Shown here: positions 23,176 through 33,700 of the stretch, in pieces
How positions within the stretch are numbered: the stretch's first letter is position 1
Layout of the letters: the number at the start of each line of letters is the position of its first letter
From: Kitagawia praeruptora
Taxonomy: Eukaryota; Streptophyta; Magnoliopsida; Apiales; Apiaceae
Length of the DNA: 64,000 nucleotides
Direction of reading: 5' to 3'
Assembly: GCA_037693485.1 (NCBI GenBank)
Contig: CM075352.1
Coordinates: forward strand, 160,339,501 to 160,403,500
Position numbers and translations under genes: made by a program
The notes under the pieces: generated by a model
Seen by the model: only the letters and a program-made list of their open reading frames with translations
Told to the model about the DNA's origin: nothing
The model's database searches: none

Positions 23176-25410
23176 ATGGCAGAGATACCTCCACCATCTG
23201 AGAAAGCCCCTACTACTGTTAGTAGGTATGAGACAATAAGGGTTCCTATACTTAGGCCATCAGAGTATGCAATTTGGAAGGTGAAAATTACCATGTTTCT
23301 GGAGGCTACAGATCCAGAATACCTTGATAGAATATATGAAGGTCCTCACAAACCAACAAAATTATCTGCTGCTGCTGGTGAGGAATCAAAGGTCATTCCA
23401 AAGGAAAAGAAAGATCTAACTGCTGAGGATCTTTCATCTATTGCAAAGGATGCAAAAGTGAGACATTTACTTCACAGTGCATTAGACAATGTTATGTCTA
23501 ATAAAGTGATTAACTGCACAACAGCAAAGGAAATATGGGATGCACTTGAGGTTAGGTGTCAAGGAACTCCTGAAATCAAGAAAAACAGAAGAAACATACT
23601 CACTCAGGAGTATGAGCACTTTGAGGCAAAGTCTGATGAAACCATGACAGAAACATTTGACAGATTCTGTAAACTGCTCAATGATTTGTCATTGGTTAAC
23701 AAAGAGTATGATTTAGAAGACTCAAATCTCAAGTTTCTTCTTTCTCTACCTGAAAAGTGGGATGTGAAAACAACCACTATAAGAGATAATTATGAACTTG
23801 GTGAAACAGAAATTGATGAAATTTATGGGCTGCTCAAAACTCATGAATTGGAATTGGAGCAGAGAAACAAAAAATCTAGTAGAAAGTCAAAGTCTGTTGC
23901 TCTTAAGGTTGAGGAGAAACCATCAAAGAAGGAGGCATCAAGGAGAAAGGCAAAAGGGAAAGCCTTAGTCATACATTCAGAGAATGAGTCATCAAACACT
24001 GATGTTGACTCAAACACAGATGAATCATCTGATTCTGAAGATGATGAGGAGATGATGCAAATGGCTGCATTGATGGTAAAGACCTTCAAGAAGATGGGAT
24101 ACAAGAACTTCAAGAAGGGAAAGAGATTCTCCAGGGACTACTCAAAGTCTGACAAGAAGAATTTCAAGAAATCTGAGGGAAAGGACTTCAAATCTGGTAA
24201 GAAAGATAAGTCTGAAATTCAATGCTACAAGTGTAAGGAGATGGGTCACTATGCTCCTGAGTGCAAGAAGGGTAAAACTGAAAAGGCACTCTACACCAAA
24301 GGCAGAGATTGGGCAGACACTTCAGATTCAGATGAGGAAGTCAACTATGCTCTCATGGCTACTACTCAGACTGAAAATGATGATTTCAAGGTACCCCCAA
24401 CTACCTATGCTTATAACACTGATAATATAACTGAACTGAGAATTTATCTTAAAGCATTGCATATCAGTTATAGGGATCAGACTTTAGAAAATGAGAGGAT
24501 AAAGTCTGAGTGTTCTCAACTTAAAGAGAGAAATAAACTTGTTGAGGAACAGCTAGAGAACATGAATAAAATTCAGAAAGAGAGAGATGATGCAGTGTTT
24601 ATTGAACAGGAGTTGCTGGGTAAGTATAAGCAACTAGAATCAGAATTGGAGGATACTAAACACATCATTAAAACTTGGACACACTCTGGTAAAGACACTC
24701 AAGAAGTGTTTCAGTCAGATACAGTAGGTCTAGGTTACTCTGTAGGAGATGAACTTAGATTTGAAAATCAGGTAAAAGTTAGACCACATTGTTCATCTAA
24801 GGGTAATGTCATGGGAACAGGTGGTCCTAAGACTGAAGCACAGAAAAAGGCTGTTAAAGAGTCATATGCTAAAACTTTTGTTAAAGAGGCTAACATTGGT
24901 TTAATGACAGATAAACAACTCAAGCATAAGCTTAAGGAAATAAAGTCTGTCAACAAACAAAGAATGCCTAAGAAAAACAGAAATGGAAAGGTAGGCATAA
25001 CCTCAGGAATTAAGCCAATGCTTGCTTCATTAGCTCCTAGAAAAACATGCTTTAATTGTGGTAGCACTAATCATCTTGCTAGTTTCTGCAGTAAGAATAA
25101 GAACATTAATTCTTTGCCCTCTAAAACTGCAGTAAATAATGATTATGTGAGAACTAGACCACAAACTTTGTGTAAACACTGTGGTAGTACATGGCATTCA
25201 ATTTACACTTGCAGAGATTATCATGCTATTTACTATAATTACTATGAACCCAAGCCAAATTTGAAATGGGTTAAAGTAAACTCTGCTAATGTAAACTCTG
25301 AAAAAGTTAGCTTAAACTCTGTTAATGTGAATTCCGCTGCAAAATCTAACAGAATTAAGAAAGCCAAAGGATCCAAGCAAGTCTGGATCCTTAAAACTAA
25401 TAATCAGTGA
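23176..25410 (+). CDS. gag: Gag polyprotein of element B
   Basis: Intact 744-aa Gag of a SIRE-type copia element, forming the virus-like particle and binding the RNA. ATG at 23176 is the first in the leader and gives the expected N-terminus, with EYAIWKVKI at about residues 34-42. Residues about 50-230 are the UBN2-type gag helical domain (includes AKEIWDAL and LLKTHELE). A lysine/acidic segment follows. Three CCHC knuckles: CYKCKEMGHYAPEC (350-363), CFNCGSTNHLASFC (625-638) and CKHCGSTWHSIYTC (666-679). Residues about 415-500 look like a coiled coil. Three knuckles and the long C-terminal half are features of the SIRE/Maximus branch. It ends in TGA; pol is in another frame with no overlap, so Gag is made alone from this frame. 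Confidence 0.93.
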   Translation: MAEIPPPSEKAPTTVSRYETIRVPILRPSEYAIWKVKITMFLEATDPEYLDRIYEGPHKPTKLSAAAGEESKVIPKEKKDLTAEDLSSIAKDAKVRHLLHSALDNVMSNKVINCTTAKEIWDALEVRCQGTPEIKKNRRNILTQEYEHFEAKSDETMTETFDRFCKLLNDLSLVNKEYDLEDSNLKFLLSLPEKWDVKTTTIRDNYELGETEIDEIYGLLKTHELELEQRNKKSSRKSKSVALKVEEKPSKKEASRRKAKGKALVIHSENESSNTDVDSNTDESSDSEDDEEMMQMAALMVKTFKKMGYKNFKKGKRFSRDYSKSDKKNFKKSEGKDFKSGKKDKSEIQCYKCKEMGHYAPECKKGKTEKALYTKGRDWADTSDSDEEVNYALMATTQTENDDFKVPPTTYAYNTDNITELRIYLKALHISYRDQTLENERIKSECSQLKERNKLVEEQLENMNKIQKERDDAVFIEQELLGKYKQLESELEDTKHIIKTWTHSGKDTQEVFQSDTVGLGYSVGDELRFENQVKVRPHCSSKGNVMGTGGPKTEAQKKAVKESYAKTFVKEANIGLMTDKQLKHKLKEIKSVNKQRMPKKNRNGKVGITSGIKPMLASLAPRKTCFNCGSTNHLASFCSKNKNINSLPSKTAVNNDYVRTRPQTLCKHCGSTWHSIYTCRDYHAIYYNYYEPKPNLKWVKVNSANVNSEKVSLNSVNVNSAAKSNRIKKAKGSKQVWILKTNNQ

Positions 25411-25427
25411 TTGTTTGTGATTGCAGG
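25411..25427 (+). other. Acceptor-like motif at the B gag-pol junction
   Basis: TTGTTTGTGATTGCAG then GGC. It is T-rich and ends TGCAG/G. The pol frame is closed by a TGA at 25418-25420, just before the motif, and the gag frame closes at 25410; the two frames never overlap. The cut is between codons of the pol frame, as in element A. See findings. Confidence 0.45.
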
Positions 25428-26902
25428 GCAACAGGGTTAGTACCCTAGTCGTGGACAGTGGATGTTCAGGACACATGACAGGAAATAAAGCCCTGCTATC
25501 AGAGTTTGAGGAGAAGGCTGGCCCAGAAGTTTCCTATGGAGATGGCAACATAGGACATACACTGGGATATGGCAATATTAATCTTGGAAATGTCATCATC
25601 ACAAATGTAGCTCTGGTTCCAGGACTCAAACATGACTTGCTATCTGTGAGTCAAATCTGTGACAGAGGATATCATGTAGATTTTCAGCCTGAATATTGTC
25701 AAGTGATTAGCAAATCTACAGGGAAAGTTGCTCTAGTTGGAAACAGACACAATAACATATATGAAATTAAATTGTCAACAAACACTGATGGCAAAGCAGT
25801 GTGTCTGTCAACAAGAATGTCCAGTGAAGAGAGTTGGAAGTGGCACAAGAAACTCTCTCATTTGAATCTGAACAATATCAATGAGCTAATAAAGAATGAT
25901 CTTGTGAGAGGTTTACCAAAGTCCTTGTTGAATGTAGAAGGCCTGTGTGATTCTTGTCAAAAGGCCAAACAGAGAAAAGCCACCTTCAAAAGCAAATCTG
26001 AGTCTTCAATTGTTCATCCTTATCATCTACTACATGTTGATCTTTTTGGTCCAGTGAATGTGATGTCTCTTGGAAAGAAGAAATATGCTCTAGTCATTGT
26101 TGATGAATATACCAGGTACACATGGGTGTATTTTCTTGCAAAGAAGGATGAAACTGCATTAACACTGACAGAACATATATTACAACTGGAAAAAGGGTCA
26201 GAGAATCAAGTGAAGATAATCAGAAGTGACAATGGAACTGAGTTCAGGAATTCATCAATGGAAGAATTTTGCAAGAGTAAAGGAATCAAACAAGAGTTTT
26301 CTGCACCTGGCACTCCACAACAAAATGGTGTAGTGGAGAGGAAGAACAGAACCTTGATAGAAGCTGCCAGAACCATGCTAGATGAAGCAAAGTTGCCAAC
26401 ATATTTCTGGGCAGAAGCAGTTCAAACTGCTTGTTTTACTCAAAATGCAACACTGATCAACAAGCATGGTAAAACACCATATGAAATGGTGAAGAAGAAA
26501 AAGCCAAATCTAAAATATTTTCATATTTTTGGATGCAAGTGCTTTGTGTTGAAGACTCATCCTGAACAGTTGACCAAATTTGACCTAAAGGCAGATGAAG
26601 GAATTTTTGTTGGCTATCCACTGTCAACAAAGGCATTCAGAGTTTATAATCTGAGAACTAGAGTGATCATGGAATCAATTCATGTGTCATTTGATGACAA
26701 GAAAATAACTGGACTTGAAGATGTAAATGAACATGATCAACTGCACTTTGAAAATGAAGATTTATTCTCTGAAAAAGTAAACTCTGATCAGACTGATTTG
26801 ACAAACTCTGTTGATCTAAACTCTGAACCTCTACTGGTAAATACTGAAGAAACTCTTCAATCAGAAACAAGGGAAGAACCAGTTGAGGGGGAGCATGAAT
26901 AA
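25421..26902 (+). CDS. pol: Pol of element B, first part: protease and integrase
   Basis: Open for 494 codons with no ATG at its start; the frame simply opens after TGA 25418-25420. Aspartic protease catalytic DSGC at 25454; zinc-binding GAG-pre-integrase region from HKKLSHLN (25843) to CDSCQ; integrase catalytic D at 26039, D at 26228 and E at 26336 (35 residues between the last two). The copia-type SRNGTEF-like (SDNGTEF) and TPQQNGVVERKNRT motifs are intact. It ends with an acidic, N/S-rich linker at TAA 26900-26902. The same frame continues open after that stop into RT, so one nonsense codon, in the linker, is the only break between integrase and RT. Confidence 0.9.
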   Translation: MQGNRVSTLVVDSGCSGHMTGNKALLSEFEEKAGPEVSYGDGNIGHTLGYGNINLGNVIITNVALVPGLKHDLLSVSQICDRGYHVDFQPEYCQVISKSTGKVALVGNRHNNIYEIKLSTNTDGKAVCLSTRMSSEESWKWHKKLSHLNLNNINELIKNDLVRGLPKSLLNVEGLCDSCQKAKQRKATFKSKSESSIVHPYHLLHVDLFGPVNVMSLGKKKYALVIVDEYTRYTWVYFLAKKDETALTLTEHILQLEKGSENQVKIIRSDNGTEFRNSSMEEFCKSKGIKQEFSAPGTPQQNGVVERKNRTLIEAARTMLDEAKLPTYFWAEAVQTACFTQNATLINKHGKTPYEMVKKKKPNLKYFHIFGCKCFVLKTHPEQLTKFDLKADEGIFVGYPLSTKAFRVYNLRTRVIMESIHVSFDDKKITGLEDVNEHDQLHFENEDLFSEKVNSDQTDLTNSVDLNSEPLLVNTEETLQSETREEPVEGEHE

Positions 26903-28750
26903 TCACATCAAAGTGATAATTCAAACACTGAAAGTGACTCAGTTGATAATTCTGAATCAAACTCTGTTGATTCAAACTCTGATGATAATTCTGAGAAGTC
27001 ACATTTAGGGGGAGCATCAGAAAATGAAGAAAGGCATCAAGAAAATCAGGAGAGCATGGATAAAGAGGGAGGATCACATGATGACAGAAGCAATCTGCCT
27101 TCTGCAAGAAAATGGACTAAATCACACACACCTGATTTGATTATTGGTGATCCAGATGCAAAAGTAAGGACAAGAAGTGCAACAACAAATGAATGTCTGT
27201 TTCATGCATTCTTGTCACAAACTGAGCCAAAGAAAGTGGAAGAAGCTCTTAAAGATGCTGACTGGATAACAGCAATGCAAGAAGAGCTAAATGAATTTGA
27301 AAGAAATGAAGTGTGGACACTTGTACCAAGGCCCAAGAACAGATCCATTGTTGGTACTAAATGGGTTTTCAGAAATAAAACTGACAGTGAGGGTGTTATC
27401 ACAAGGAACAAGGCAAGACTGGTTGCAAAAGGCTATTCACAACAGGAAGGAATAGACTATGATGAAACATTTGCTCCAGTGGCTAGATTGGAGGCAATTA
27501 GAATTTTTCTAGCATATGCCTCTCACATGAAATTCAAAGTGTTTCAGATGGATGTAAAAAGTGCATTTTTGAATGGAAAACTTGAAGAAGAAGTGTTTGT
27601 GGAACAACCACCAGGGTTTGTAGATCCAAAATATCCAGACTATGTCTACAGGTTAGACAAGGCACTCTATGGACTTAAGCAGGCACCAAGGGCATGGTAT
27701 GAAACCCTTGCCAAATTTCTACTAGAAAGTGGATTTCACAGAGGTACTATTGACAAAACTCTGTTTTACTTCCAAACTGGTAGTGACTTGCTTTTAGTAC
27801 AGATATATGTAGATGACATCATTTTTGGATCTACTAATGATAAACTCTGTAAGAAGTTTGCCAAACTCATGCAGTCAAGATATCAAATGAGTATGATGGG
27901 AGAGCTTAGTTATTTTCTAGGCTTACAGGTAAAGCAAACAGATGATGGAATTTTTATAAATCAAGCAAAATATACCAGAAACCTTCTCAAGAAATTTGGT
28001 ATGCTTGATTGTTCATCTGCAACAACTCCCATGGCAACTGCAACAAAATTGGACAAAGATGCAGGGTCATCAGTAGATATGACAAGTTACAGAGGAATGA
28101 TTGGTTCTTTACTCTATTTGACAGCTAGCAGACCTGATATTATGTATGCAACTTGTTTGTGTGCAAGGTTCCAGGCAGATCCAAGAGAACCACTTTTAAC
28201 AGCAGTAAAGAGGATATTTAAGTACCTCAAGGGCACTATGACTTTGGGGCTGTGGTATCCAAGAGAATCAGAGTTTAAACTACTTGGTTATTCAGATGCA
28301 GACTTTGCAGGATGTAAGATAGACAGAAAAAGCACCAGTGGAAGTTGTCAATTTCTGGGTGACAGACTTGTTTCCTGGTACAGCAAGAAACAGAAGTCAA
28401 TATCTACATCTACAGCTGAAGCAGAGTATATTGCTGCTGGTAGCTGCTGTGCACAGATTTTATGGATGAAGAATCAACTGCTGGATTATGGATTAAGGTA
28501 TACCAAGATACCTATTTACTGTGATAATCAAAGTGCTATTGCAATGACAGGTAATCCAGTACAACATTCAATGACAAAGCACATCAGCATAAGGTATCAT
28601 TTCATCAGAGAGCATGTAGAGGAAGGCAACATTGAGCTTCACTTTGTGTCTACAGAACAACAACTTGCAGATATCTTCACCAAGCCATTGAGTGAAGCTA
28701 CATTTACAAGACTGGTCAATGAACTAGGAATGGTATCTAGTTTTGACTAG
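26903..28750 (+). CDS. pol: Pol of element B, second part: reverse transcriptase and RNase H
   Basis: Same frame as the preceding part. A linker (to about 27230) repeats N-S-D residues built on the AACTCTG motif. RT: KARLVAKGYSQQEGIDYDE, QMDVKSAFLNG, YGLKQAPRAW and the catalytic YVDD at 27806-27817. RNase H: YSDADFAGC, STAEAEYIAAG and the HISIRYHFIREH end, closing with DIFTKPLSEATFTRL. All catalytic motifs are intact. An ATG at 27056 could start a separate protein, but nothing suggests that it is used. Stop TAG at 28748-28750. Confidence 0.9.
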   Translation, partial: SHQSDNSNTESDSVDNSESNSVDSNSDDNSEKSHLGGASENEERHQENQESMDKEGGSHDDRSNLPSARKWTKSHTPDLIIGDPDAKVRTRSATTNECLFHAFLSQTEPKKVEEALKDADWITAMQEELNEFERNEVWTLVPRPKNRSIVGTKWVFRNKTDSEGVITRNKARLVAKGYSQQEGIDYDETFAPVARLEAIRIFLAYASHMKFKVFQMDVKSAFLNGKLEEEVFVEQPPGFVDPKYPDYVYRLDKALYGLKQAPRAWYETLAKFLLESGFHRGTIDKTLFYFQTGSDLLLVQIYVDDIIFGSTNDKLCKKFAKLMQSRYQMSMMGELSYFLGLQVKQTDDGIFINQAKYTRNLLKKFGMLDCSSATTPMATATKLDKDAGSSVDMTSYRGMIGSLLYLTASRPDIMYATCLCARFQADPREPLLTAVKRIFKYLKGTMTLGLWYPRESEFKLLGYSDADFAGCKIDRKSTSGSCQFLGDRLVSWYSKKQKSISTSTAEAEYIAAGSCCAQILWMKNQLLDYGLRYTKIPIYCDNQSAIAMTGNPVQHSMTKHISIRYHFIREHVEEGNIELHFVSTEQQLADIFTKPLSEATFTRLVNELGMVSSFD

Positions 28751-30480
28751 AAATGTTGGTTAGACTCAAGAACTTATTTCTAAAATATGTTGCTCATGTT
28801 TTTGCAAATTGTTAAGTGCTATGTGAATCTTAGTATTAAACTCTGTTCTGCATGCTTATGTTTAAAACTTGTTAAACTCTGTAAGCATGTCTGTCTGTTA
28901 AACACTGTTAACATGTTAGATACACTCAGTGAATTCAGAATTGATTATTGTCTGAATGAAAACACCAATGAAGAAAAATGTATGAAGCATGATTCTCAGT
29001 AAATAAATCATGATTCTTTCTGAGTCACTGTAATCTAATCAGACTTTGTGCAGTAAATCAACACAGCATGATACTGTTTCATATTTATAGCATCTCTTAG
29101 TTTATTCAGTCCTAAACTCTCAGTCTATGAATATTGTGTGCATTGCCTCTCATAAATAATTTTGGTTACTGATGAACTCTAAACTCTGATTAGTGACATT
29201 CTGTTTCCAAAGGTATGGTTCATGATGATTCCTTGTTTGTACTTGTGAAAACCATAAAACTTGAGATGTGTCATTGATTAGTTCGGTGAGTTCAGATTCA
29301 TGTATACACCCTGTGAGAGGTTGAGCCAAATCAGTGATTGATACATTTTCTATCAATCAGTATTTATTGTTGGGTGATATTCATTAGGTAGTATGTTTCT
29401 CTAGAACTTGTATTAAACCATTTTGAGACTACATGATATGTGTGTGCATGAAAATGATAAAGGCAATAGGATTTACCATTTTTCTTTAAACACTGTTCAA
29501 AATTCTTTTGAACTCTCTTCAAACACTGTATAAACACTGTTCATAAATTCCTTCCTTAGTAAACCCCTTTGAGCCTAATTAACTGCTCATTTTTCTTATA
29601 TTCTGAAGTATTAAGAGCAGTTATATTTTCTTCTCTCAAGCAGATGAGTGTTTCTCAAGAAAAGAAAAGTTTACTCAGTATATATGCCAAAAAAAAAAAA
29701 AAAAAAAAAAAAGGCATATATACTGATCTTGTACAAATATGTACTAACAGTGTGACTGAACACTTTGGTCTATTGAAATGTTCAGCTTGATATTCACTTA
29801 TGAATAAAACATCTTTTTCGTCTGTTTGATCTTATCTCATTCCAACCCTGAATAAAGTCCTTTTGATTTGCGCATACATGTATACAAAGTAGTGTAGAAT
29901 TGGTGGACATTCAAGCATATGGTAGATTCTGCTATTTCTGATTGAATGTGAGTGTAAACACTTCACCTAAACACTTGTGTGCTTTGAGAGTTTGTGAGGT
30001 TATCAAATTCATGACTGTTATTCACTGAATGATGCTCTGATTTCTATCTCTTGATATTTTTGTCTTTCAAGACTGTGTGCTTACTTGGATAATCATGGAC
30101 ATCAAAGGGAATAGAAGTTTTCAGATTTCTGTATTACAGTAACTACAGAGTTTAGCATTCATCAAAAAATCAGTGTTTACTATGAGAGTTTGTGCATTCA
30201 GTGTTTATTGATTTTTGTTATGGATTTTATGAAATATTAGATGCTCTAAAAATTGATTTCAGTAAACTCTGCTTCACACACACTGATATTCACAACTGTG
30301 CAATTTTTGAAAGGTTTTTAGTGATAAAGTTGGAAAATTGATAAACACTGTTGAGTTGTGTTAAGTACTCTAAGGTACAGTTTCATTTAGGTGATTTGAC
30401 TATTTTGGAGTAATTGAGGTAGTTGACAACTGTTAAATAGTGTAAGTGTCGTGATTATAGGAATGACAGCGGTAATTATT
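28751..30480 (+). other. Long pol to ORF3 spacer of element B
   Basis: About 1.7 kb with no coding frame that I recognise. Many copies of AAACTCTG and AAACACTG (for example 28838-28845, 28874-28881, 28900-28907 and several at 29170-29560), and the A24-loop hairpin at 29675-29726. AT-rich, with pyrimidine-rich blocks. Much longer than the spacer in A. Confidence 0.65.
29675..29726 (+). repeat. Perfect 14-bp inverted repeat enclosing 24 A residues
   Basis: Left arm TCAGTATATATGCC (29675-29688), 24 A (29689-29712), right arm GGCATATATACTGA (29713-29726). The arms are exact reverse complements. In RNA this is a stem with an A-only loop. Confidence 0.9.
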
Positions 30481-30487
30481 AAGTGCT

Positions 30488-30759
30488 CCATTGGTTGTTT
30501 GACACGTGTCCCATGATAGTGTCCCACTCACACATTACTCTACAACAGTTGCGCGCTTTTACTAAATAAACGATTGAGTTTTAATTTTACTCTAATCGTC
30601 TTTAGTCTCTCACTCCATATCGATTCACATTCACCCACTCACAGTTACTTGCATACTCATTCACTTTCAAACTTCTCATATACTCTCATTCACCTTTTGA
30701 TAAACACTTACAGTGCATACACATCTTTTCTCTAAATCTCTTCGTATCATATCTTACTA
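30488..30759 (+). promoter_or_regulatory. Promoter-like region and leader of B ORF3
   Basis: ATTGG (reverse CCAAT) at about 30491; perfect palindromic G-box GACACGTGTC at 30501-30510; an AT-rich CTAAATAAA about 50 bases on (about 30562); then a leader from about 30590 dominated by C and T (CTCACTC-type repeats) up to CTAATGGC at 30757-30763. This is how a small plant promoter plus 5' leader looks, inside a retroelement, just ahead of the third ORF. Inference from motifs only. Confidence 0.4.
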
Positions 30760-33700
30760 ATGGCAACTAAAGCTTTTGATGCAGCAGGGTTAGTTTTTCT
30801 TCCTAGCAACTATGCAGCACCACTGGAGAATGCAAATGCTCCAGAGGCGTTTCATTTGTTCCAAAACTTCTTGAAAGATTCTGAAATAGGGAAGGCTTTA
30901 ACTGCACCACCAACACTATCTGCTTCACAAATTGCCGCCTTCTGGACAAACTCTGTATATGATGATGGAGACGAGTCTGGCACTCCCACAATCACTTTCA
31001 CTCATGATGAATCAGAGTATATTATTACTCCAACTACTGTTAGGGATGCTCTAGATTTTGAGACACACACTTCTTACAGTGTTGTTGGTCATGATCGCTT
31101 GAGGACAATGTTGAAGCAAATTGGATGTGCAGGAAACTTGAATAAGATAGGGTCTTTGAGACGGCCAAGTTTGAGAAAGGAATGGAGTTTCTTTTTCGAT
31201 TGCATCACAAGAGCTTTTGGAAAGAAGGCAACAAACTGGGATGCACTGCCTCTTGATACTCTCCAAATTGGTCATGCTCTACTATATGGAGGTAACTTCG
31301 ATTTTGGTAGACTAGTACTAATGAACTTGGGAGAGCGTTTGTCTGAGACTACTACTGTTTATTTTGCTCGTTTTTGTCAACTGTTATTTACTGCCTGTGT
31401 GCCTAACATTCCAATTGATGAAGCTGATGTGATTCAGTCTTTTCAAGTTGCTAAGAGAATGTTTTCTGATTTGACAAACAAAGATGTCACTAAACAGCAA
31501 ATACCTGAGATGTTTATGCCTTTAGCCTTACAGAACTATGTAAACCAACCACAAGACCCTCAATCACCACAACAAATGCCTGAACCAATAGACACCATAA
31601 ACTCTGAACCAACACCCACAACCACTGTACCTACTACATCTCATCAACCACAACCAGAAACCTTAAACTCTTCACCAATAAACTCTCCAACAATAAACTC
31701 TCCACCATTAAACACTGAAACCTTAAACACTGAAACCTTAAACTCTGAGCCAGCACCTTCTGAAATAGCCAAAGCCAAACTAAAAAGAAAGAAACACACT
31801 GCCCTAAACACTAAACACTCAAAGGCTAAACAGACATTACCTGGAGCTGTTTATACTAGAAGAATGAAGCAACATGCAAACAGACCTTCACTTTCACCAA
31901 CTAAAGAGAGCTCAAGTGAAGATGAAGAGGAGGTTGTAGTGCCTCAAATCAAAAAGAGGAGATTAATTCTTTCTGATTCAGATGAAGAGAATGTTGTTGA
32001 AGCTCCAGAGGTGGTTTCTCAGCAAACACCTACTGTTGAGGATGAAGAAAATGTTTCTATACTTGCAGAGGATATTGTGGCTGACAAAGTTGAAATACCT
32101 GCAGAGGTTGACATGCCTGCAGAGGATAATGTTAATGTTGAAATACCTACAGAGGATAAAATGCCTGTAGAAGAGGATCAAAGAGATGGTTTTTCACCAG
32201 TGCATGATGTTCTTGATTCAATTCTTGATCCTATCTCACCTATTGTTCATACTGAAGCTCCTGATGTAGCTGATGAGCTTGCAGTAAAAGTTCCTGAAGT
32301 TGAAGCATCACACACAGAGCTGGTATCTTCTCCAATTCAAGACAAAGGTGATGAAGTTGATCAGGCAACTAAGGAGAATTCTGAATCTATGCCTGTTGAA
32401 GCTACAAAGGCAAACTCTGTTGCAGAGCCTGTGCAACATGAAGAGACTATTGAAAAGGTTGCAGAAGTTGTTACAGAAACTATGGCTGACACAGCTCAGC
32501 ACAGTGGTTCTTTAAAAGATGCTCAAGCTAAAGATGCAAGTGCTGAAGATGAATTTGACAGCAGTGCAAACTCTGATTCATTTGTGAGTGCACCTGCACA
32601 GACTGATAATAAGCATAAATCTTTTGATCAGCCTTGTCCATCTCATGCAATTGAAGAAGAGTATCTTGCTAAATCTGCTGCCAATTGGTATAAACAAGAC
32701 TGTATTTTTCCAAAAGGGAGAGCAGCTGATTTTGTTAAGCAGACTGCTAGTCAAATTTCAAATCCAGAGATTTTATCATGCTTAAAAGCAACAGTGGTAC
32801 AAGTTAAAACTCTGGAGGGAAATTTTTCTGATACAAAACAAGAAATTGCTTCCTTGAAGACTGAGATTCAGTCAAGAGAATTGAAGATGGAAAGAGAGTC
32901 CAAAATAAAAGCTGCACAGCTATCCAAAGTTCAAGACACTCTCTTTGCCAGGCTAGGAAAAGTTGAAGAAAATCAAATTGCTTTGTTTTCTAAGGTGGAT
33001 TCCATTGCTAACTCATTGGAGCTCATTACATCAATACTCATTCCTGATGATGTCAAAAAGGGGGAGAGAGTTGCTAAGTCTAAATGCAAAGTTTCTCAAA
33101 CTCTGACTCAAAAGGATGATGCTGGAGATGGAGGGGCAAGTGATAAGAGTAAGGTGTTAAATTCTGAAAAGCAAACTCTGAGATCTGGCAAATCTGTTAA
33201 ATCACAGTCTGTTGGAATAAACACTGAAACTCAAGGTACTTCAAAAACCAAGAGTTTGGAATTAATTTCAGATCCAAAGACTGATGAGGAGTTAGCTGTT
33301 AAGCTTTTCATGGAAGAGAATGCAGAGGGAGTTACTTTAGAAGATGCTAAAGCTGAAGAGAAGAGTTTACAAGAAAAGCATTTGAAAGTTCTAAAGTCTG
33401 AAAAAGCAAAGAAGAATGTGAAAGTTGCTAAAGCTGCAAAGCCTGTTCTTAAAGGCATTCAAATCAAAGAACCAGTTGGTACAAATCAAAGAATGCAAGT
33501 ATTCAGAAAACCAACAGATGCAGAAGCTAAGCAAAAGCTGAAAAGTATTGTTACAACCTCTGTTGATACACATGTTGTACAGAAAAATGAAGACACAACC
33601 TCTGTTGCTGCACAAGTTGTGACCACACCATTATTGTCTTCTCAGTTGAAATCAACATTTAAGAGAGGTGCTCCTCATGATTCGAGACTAGAAGCTACAA

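Noticed and set aside
26667..27107. Minus-strand 146-codon frame
   Set aside because: Antisense of the N/S/D-rich integrase-RT linker; its H/L/Q-rich composition is a by-product.
29689..29712. A24 run as a retroposed poly(A) tail
   Set aside because: It is enclosed by exact inverted, not direct, repeats, so it lacks the target duplication of a LINE/SINE insertion.
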